The position numbers and the translations under genes are program-made. A stretch of 64,000 bases of DNA. Origin: Aselliscus stoliczkanus. Its lineage: Eukaryota; Chordata; Mammalia; Chiroptera; Hipposideridae. Below the pieces are notes generated by a model that was not told the DNA's origin, searched no databases, and saw only the letters and a program-made list of their open reading frames with translations. The stretch is taken from NCBI GenBank assembly GCA_033961575.1, contig CM066739.1, positions 70,680,559 to 70,744,558 of the forward strand, written 5' to 3'. The stretch's first letter is position 1. Each line of letters starts with the position of its first letter. Positions 61,641 to 64,000 of the stretch are shown piece by piece.

Positions 61641-63510
61641 GTGAAAAAAAAAAGAGGGGTGACACAGTGGAGAAAAGATAAGACAACATCTTTAGACTCC
61701 ACCCCAGTAAGTAAAATTTAATTATTTTGTTGACTAGAAGCAAGCTAATTCCTCCAACAATTGACTTAATATATCTTTCACGGCCAGCACCATCATTATA
61801 GCCCAATCTTTTGCTTGTCAATGATGAGGTACAACATTACCCAGACACATGGATAAGGTCCACAAATTATTTAAATGCAAAAGAAGCAAATGTAGACTTA
61901 GAAACAGTAATGTCTGGCAATGTGTGGGTTGTAAATAGTTCTCACAGAGCTGTAATTATTGCAACAGAGGCTTGAGATGGAACTGGGAATATGTCAAATC
62001 ATTATGAGAATGAGTCTACCATGAGGTCCTTTTTCTGGAATACTCTTGTAAATTTTTCCTATATTTTTGTACAAGAGCTCTTGGTCAACATCCACAGGAA
62101 ACTGAATGCCCTTGGCAAGTGCATTGATAACAGATCTAAGAGTGTAATTTCAACATCAATTCGGGCCATCAGAGCACTTACCAAATGCCTGCATGAGAAC
62201 CTTTCTGTAAGTGTCATACGAATATTATGAAACTAAAGTAAAAATCAATTCATCAATAATAAAAATGCCCTTTTCCATTAAAGGCAACTTTTGAAGACAA
62301 TTAAGTCATGCTGACAACTTATGAATAAGTTGAGTTATTTAGGTTAGGGTAAAGGGAACGTGGGCCCTATGGATTTAATTGTAACATATGATTACCTGAA
62401 GTATTGTTTATGGAAGGGCTTGCAAACTTAAACTCTACAATAGAAATAGTATAAGATAAACTCGATTGGATTCACATTCATTTTTACTCTTCAGTTTATA
62501 GACAATCATAAAGTGTGCACTAAGGAAACGCAGTTAAATACATGGTTCTAGCCAAGACGAAGAGCTTAAACTTCAGAGATAGAGCTCTAAAAGGCTTATA
62601 CTCAGAGATGATAGAGGCAATTACTCATAAAATTATGAAAAATCTGAGTTTTCGTGACAATGATGGCTTTAAAATCAAAGTTCACAGCGTTCTACTGTGT
62701 ACTTGTGCATTCTTGAATTGTAAGAAGTTCATGTCTCAATGTCATCTGGTATTTTGGAACTATAATCAGTGTCAACACCAAACATTGATAAGATAGTTAT
62801 TTGTAGTCATATGAAACTAGCACAGCCTTGGAACTCAAGGTAATCACTGACAGTCATAAAAATGCCCCTGTGAGTCCAATGCACAGGAAAACCTTTTTAG
62901 TTCATGTATTATAAAGTATTTGGCTAGGTATTTGTTTCATTGAAGGGAAAGAGATTGGAAACTAAGCAACCCCAGAGAAGGCCTGAACAATAAACTGTTT
63001 TCAGAGGAGGTTATGTTGTGGATCTTCAAATATAAGTGACACCAGAAGTTCTGATTTCACTTCTTTTTCCCTTTCCTCAGATGCTCAGATGCTCATGTTC
63101 ATCAAAGCAATACAGAATGTTCCAAATGCCTTCCACAAATTCCTTCTCTGTTCATTTCATACTCAGTATTTCATTACATTATGTCACCATACCTATAATT
63201 CCAAAAGGAGAGTCACAATAATTTGAAAATTTTAAGTGACATAAAAATTCTAAACTGCTGGTACAAGGTATTAACACCTAACTGAGTTATAACAATGATG
63301 CAGATGTAACTGATTCAATGACCACTGCTTTTTAACCGGATATTTGATTGATCTCATGTATCCTTCCTTTGAAAAGGGACAGTATTTCCAGTAAATTGGT
63401 ATAATGGCCAAATGCAGTTATAACTATACTGAAATCTGTATAATTACAGAGTTCCTCAAAGAGTAACATAAGTAACATAAGTATTCTCTTGCTGAATTTC
63501 TGTATAAAAC

Positions 63511-63513
<3 letters not shown>

Positions 63514-63583
<70 letters not shown>
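63514..63583. repeat. (CT)n microsatellite, about 35 pure units
   Basis: An uninterrupted CT run of about 70 bases. The minus-strand open frame of alternating Arg and Glu across it is an artefact. Confidence 0.97.
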
Positions 63584-63586
<3 letters not shown>

Positions 63587-64000
63587 TGGGAGAACTAGTT
63601 TCATCCCGAGAGGAGTCTAGTCCTTAGAGAAGGGATCAATCGCACATTCAGAACATTGCATTTGACCTCTTCAACCACATAAGCAAGATTATTGTGAAAG
63701 ACTTAAAAAAATCATAATGAGAAAAGCAAAATAATAAACGAGGCCCTCCCTGCCAAAGGGCTTTGTGAGAAGATATGAGGGTAGGTAACGTTACTCTTTA
63801 TTGTCACACCACAAAAATGATCTTCACCTATCAATAACACGCAGCAATGTATGAGGACTGTTGCCAACGGCTGCGGGATCCTTATGCACCTCATTCTTAA
63901 TCCTCTGGCGATGTGTCAACACCATGATTACCTACTGCCAGACGATGGGAACTGCTTTGAAAGGTCCTGCCAATAATACCAGCGAGTATCTCAGGATGGC

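Larger units (their letters stand above)
58265..64000 (-). other. KCNK2: KCNK2 intron (partial, runs off the right edge)
   Basis: This is the intron upstream of the pore-helix-1 exon. The preceding exon, which carries M1 and most of the cap, is not found here and must lie to the right. The stretch holds old L1 fragments in both orientations, MIR and L2 scraps and a long CT microsatellite. I recognise nothing in 58280-59125, 61650-63500 or 63590-64000. Confidence 0.85.

Noticed and set aside
61991..62230. 79-codon plus-strand frame in an otherwise unassigned stretch
   Set aside because: No recognisable domain and no convincing splice or promoter context; the length is within chance for this base composition.
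63332..63604. Open frame on the minus strand with a long alternating Arg-Glu run
   Set aside because: It is the translation of a pure CT repeat; no flanking domain or splice context.
58265..64000. Search for the preceding KCNK2 exon with M1 and the cap
   Set aside because: No minus-strand frame resembles it; it must lie to the right of the window.

Overview
This window is intronic mammalian nuclear DNA. It spans the middle of one protein-coding gene on the minus strand: KCNK2, which encodes the two-pore-domain potassium channel TREK-1. Four internal coding exons can be placed to the base with GT/AG splice sites: 58147-58264, 25839-25999, 23373-23559 and 11693-11832. Joined in phase, they encode residues 105 to 306 of the 411-residue TREK-1 form. 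The numbering comes from aligning the pieces with remembered family landmarks (His126, Ser300, Glu306), which fall where expected. The first coding exons lie beyond the right edge and the last coding exon beyond the left edge.

Layout in transcript order (right to left): partial intron 58265-64000; exon with the end of the extracellular cap and pore helix 1; a 32 kb intron; exon with selectivity filter 1 and M2; a 2.3 kb intron; exon with M3, pore helix 2 and filter 2; an 11.5 kb intron; exon with M4 and the proximal C-terminus; partial intron 1-11692. The introns hold no other functional gene that I can see. They contain a full-length broken RPL4 retrocopy (39006-40418), old L1, L2 and MIR fragments, MaLR and ERV1-type solo LTRs, DNA transposon remnants, microsatellites, and two younger tRNA-derived SINE families, many with clear target-site duplications (TSDs).

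Organism: a placental mammal. There are no Alu elements (against a monkey or ape) and no B1/B2 elements (against mouse or rat). One SINE family has a tRNA-Ile-like head. The other has a Ser/Leu-like head, and its long form ends in a block related to the first family. From memory this resembles bat SINEs, possibly of Yinpterochiroptera, but colugo is also possible; I hold the bat call at about 0.5.

I found no undescribed multi-gene system. The observations most worth checking are a tetranucleotide microsatellite that fills the branch-point window of the exon at 25839-25999, an in-frame extension past the donor of the exon at 11693-11832, a SINE nested in a mariner-like MITE, and the modular structure of the two SINE families.
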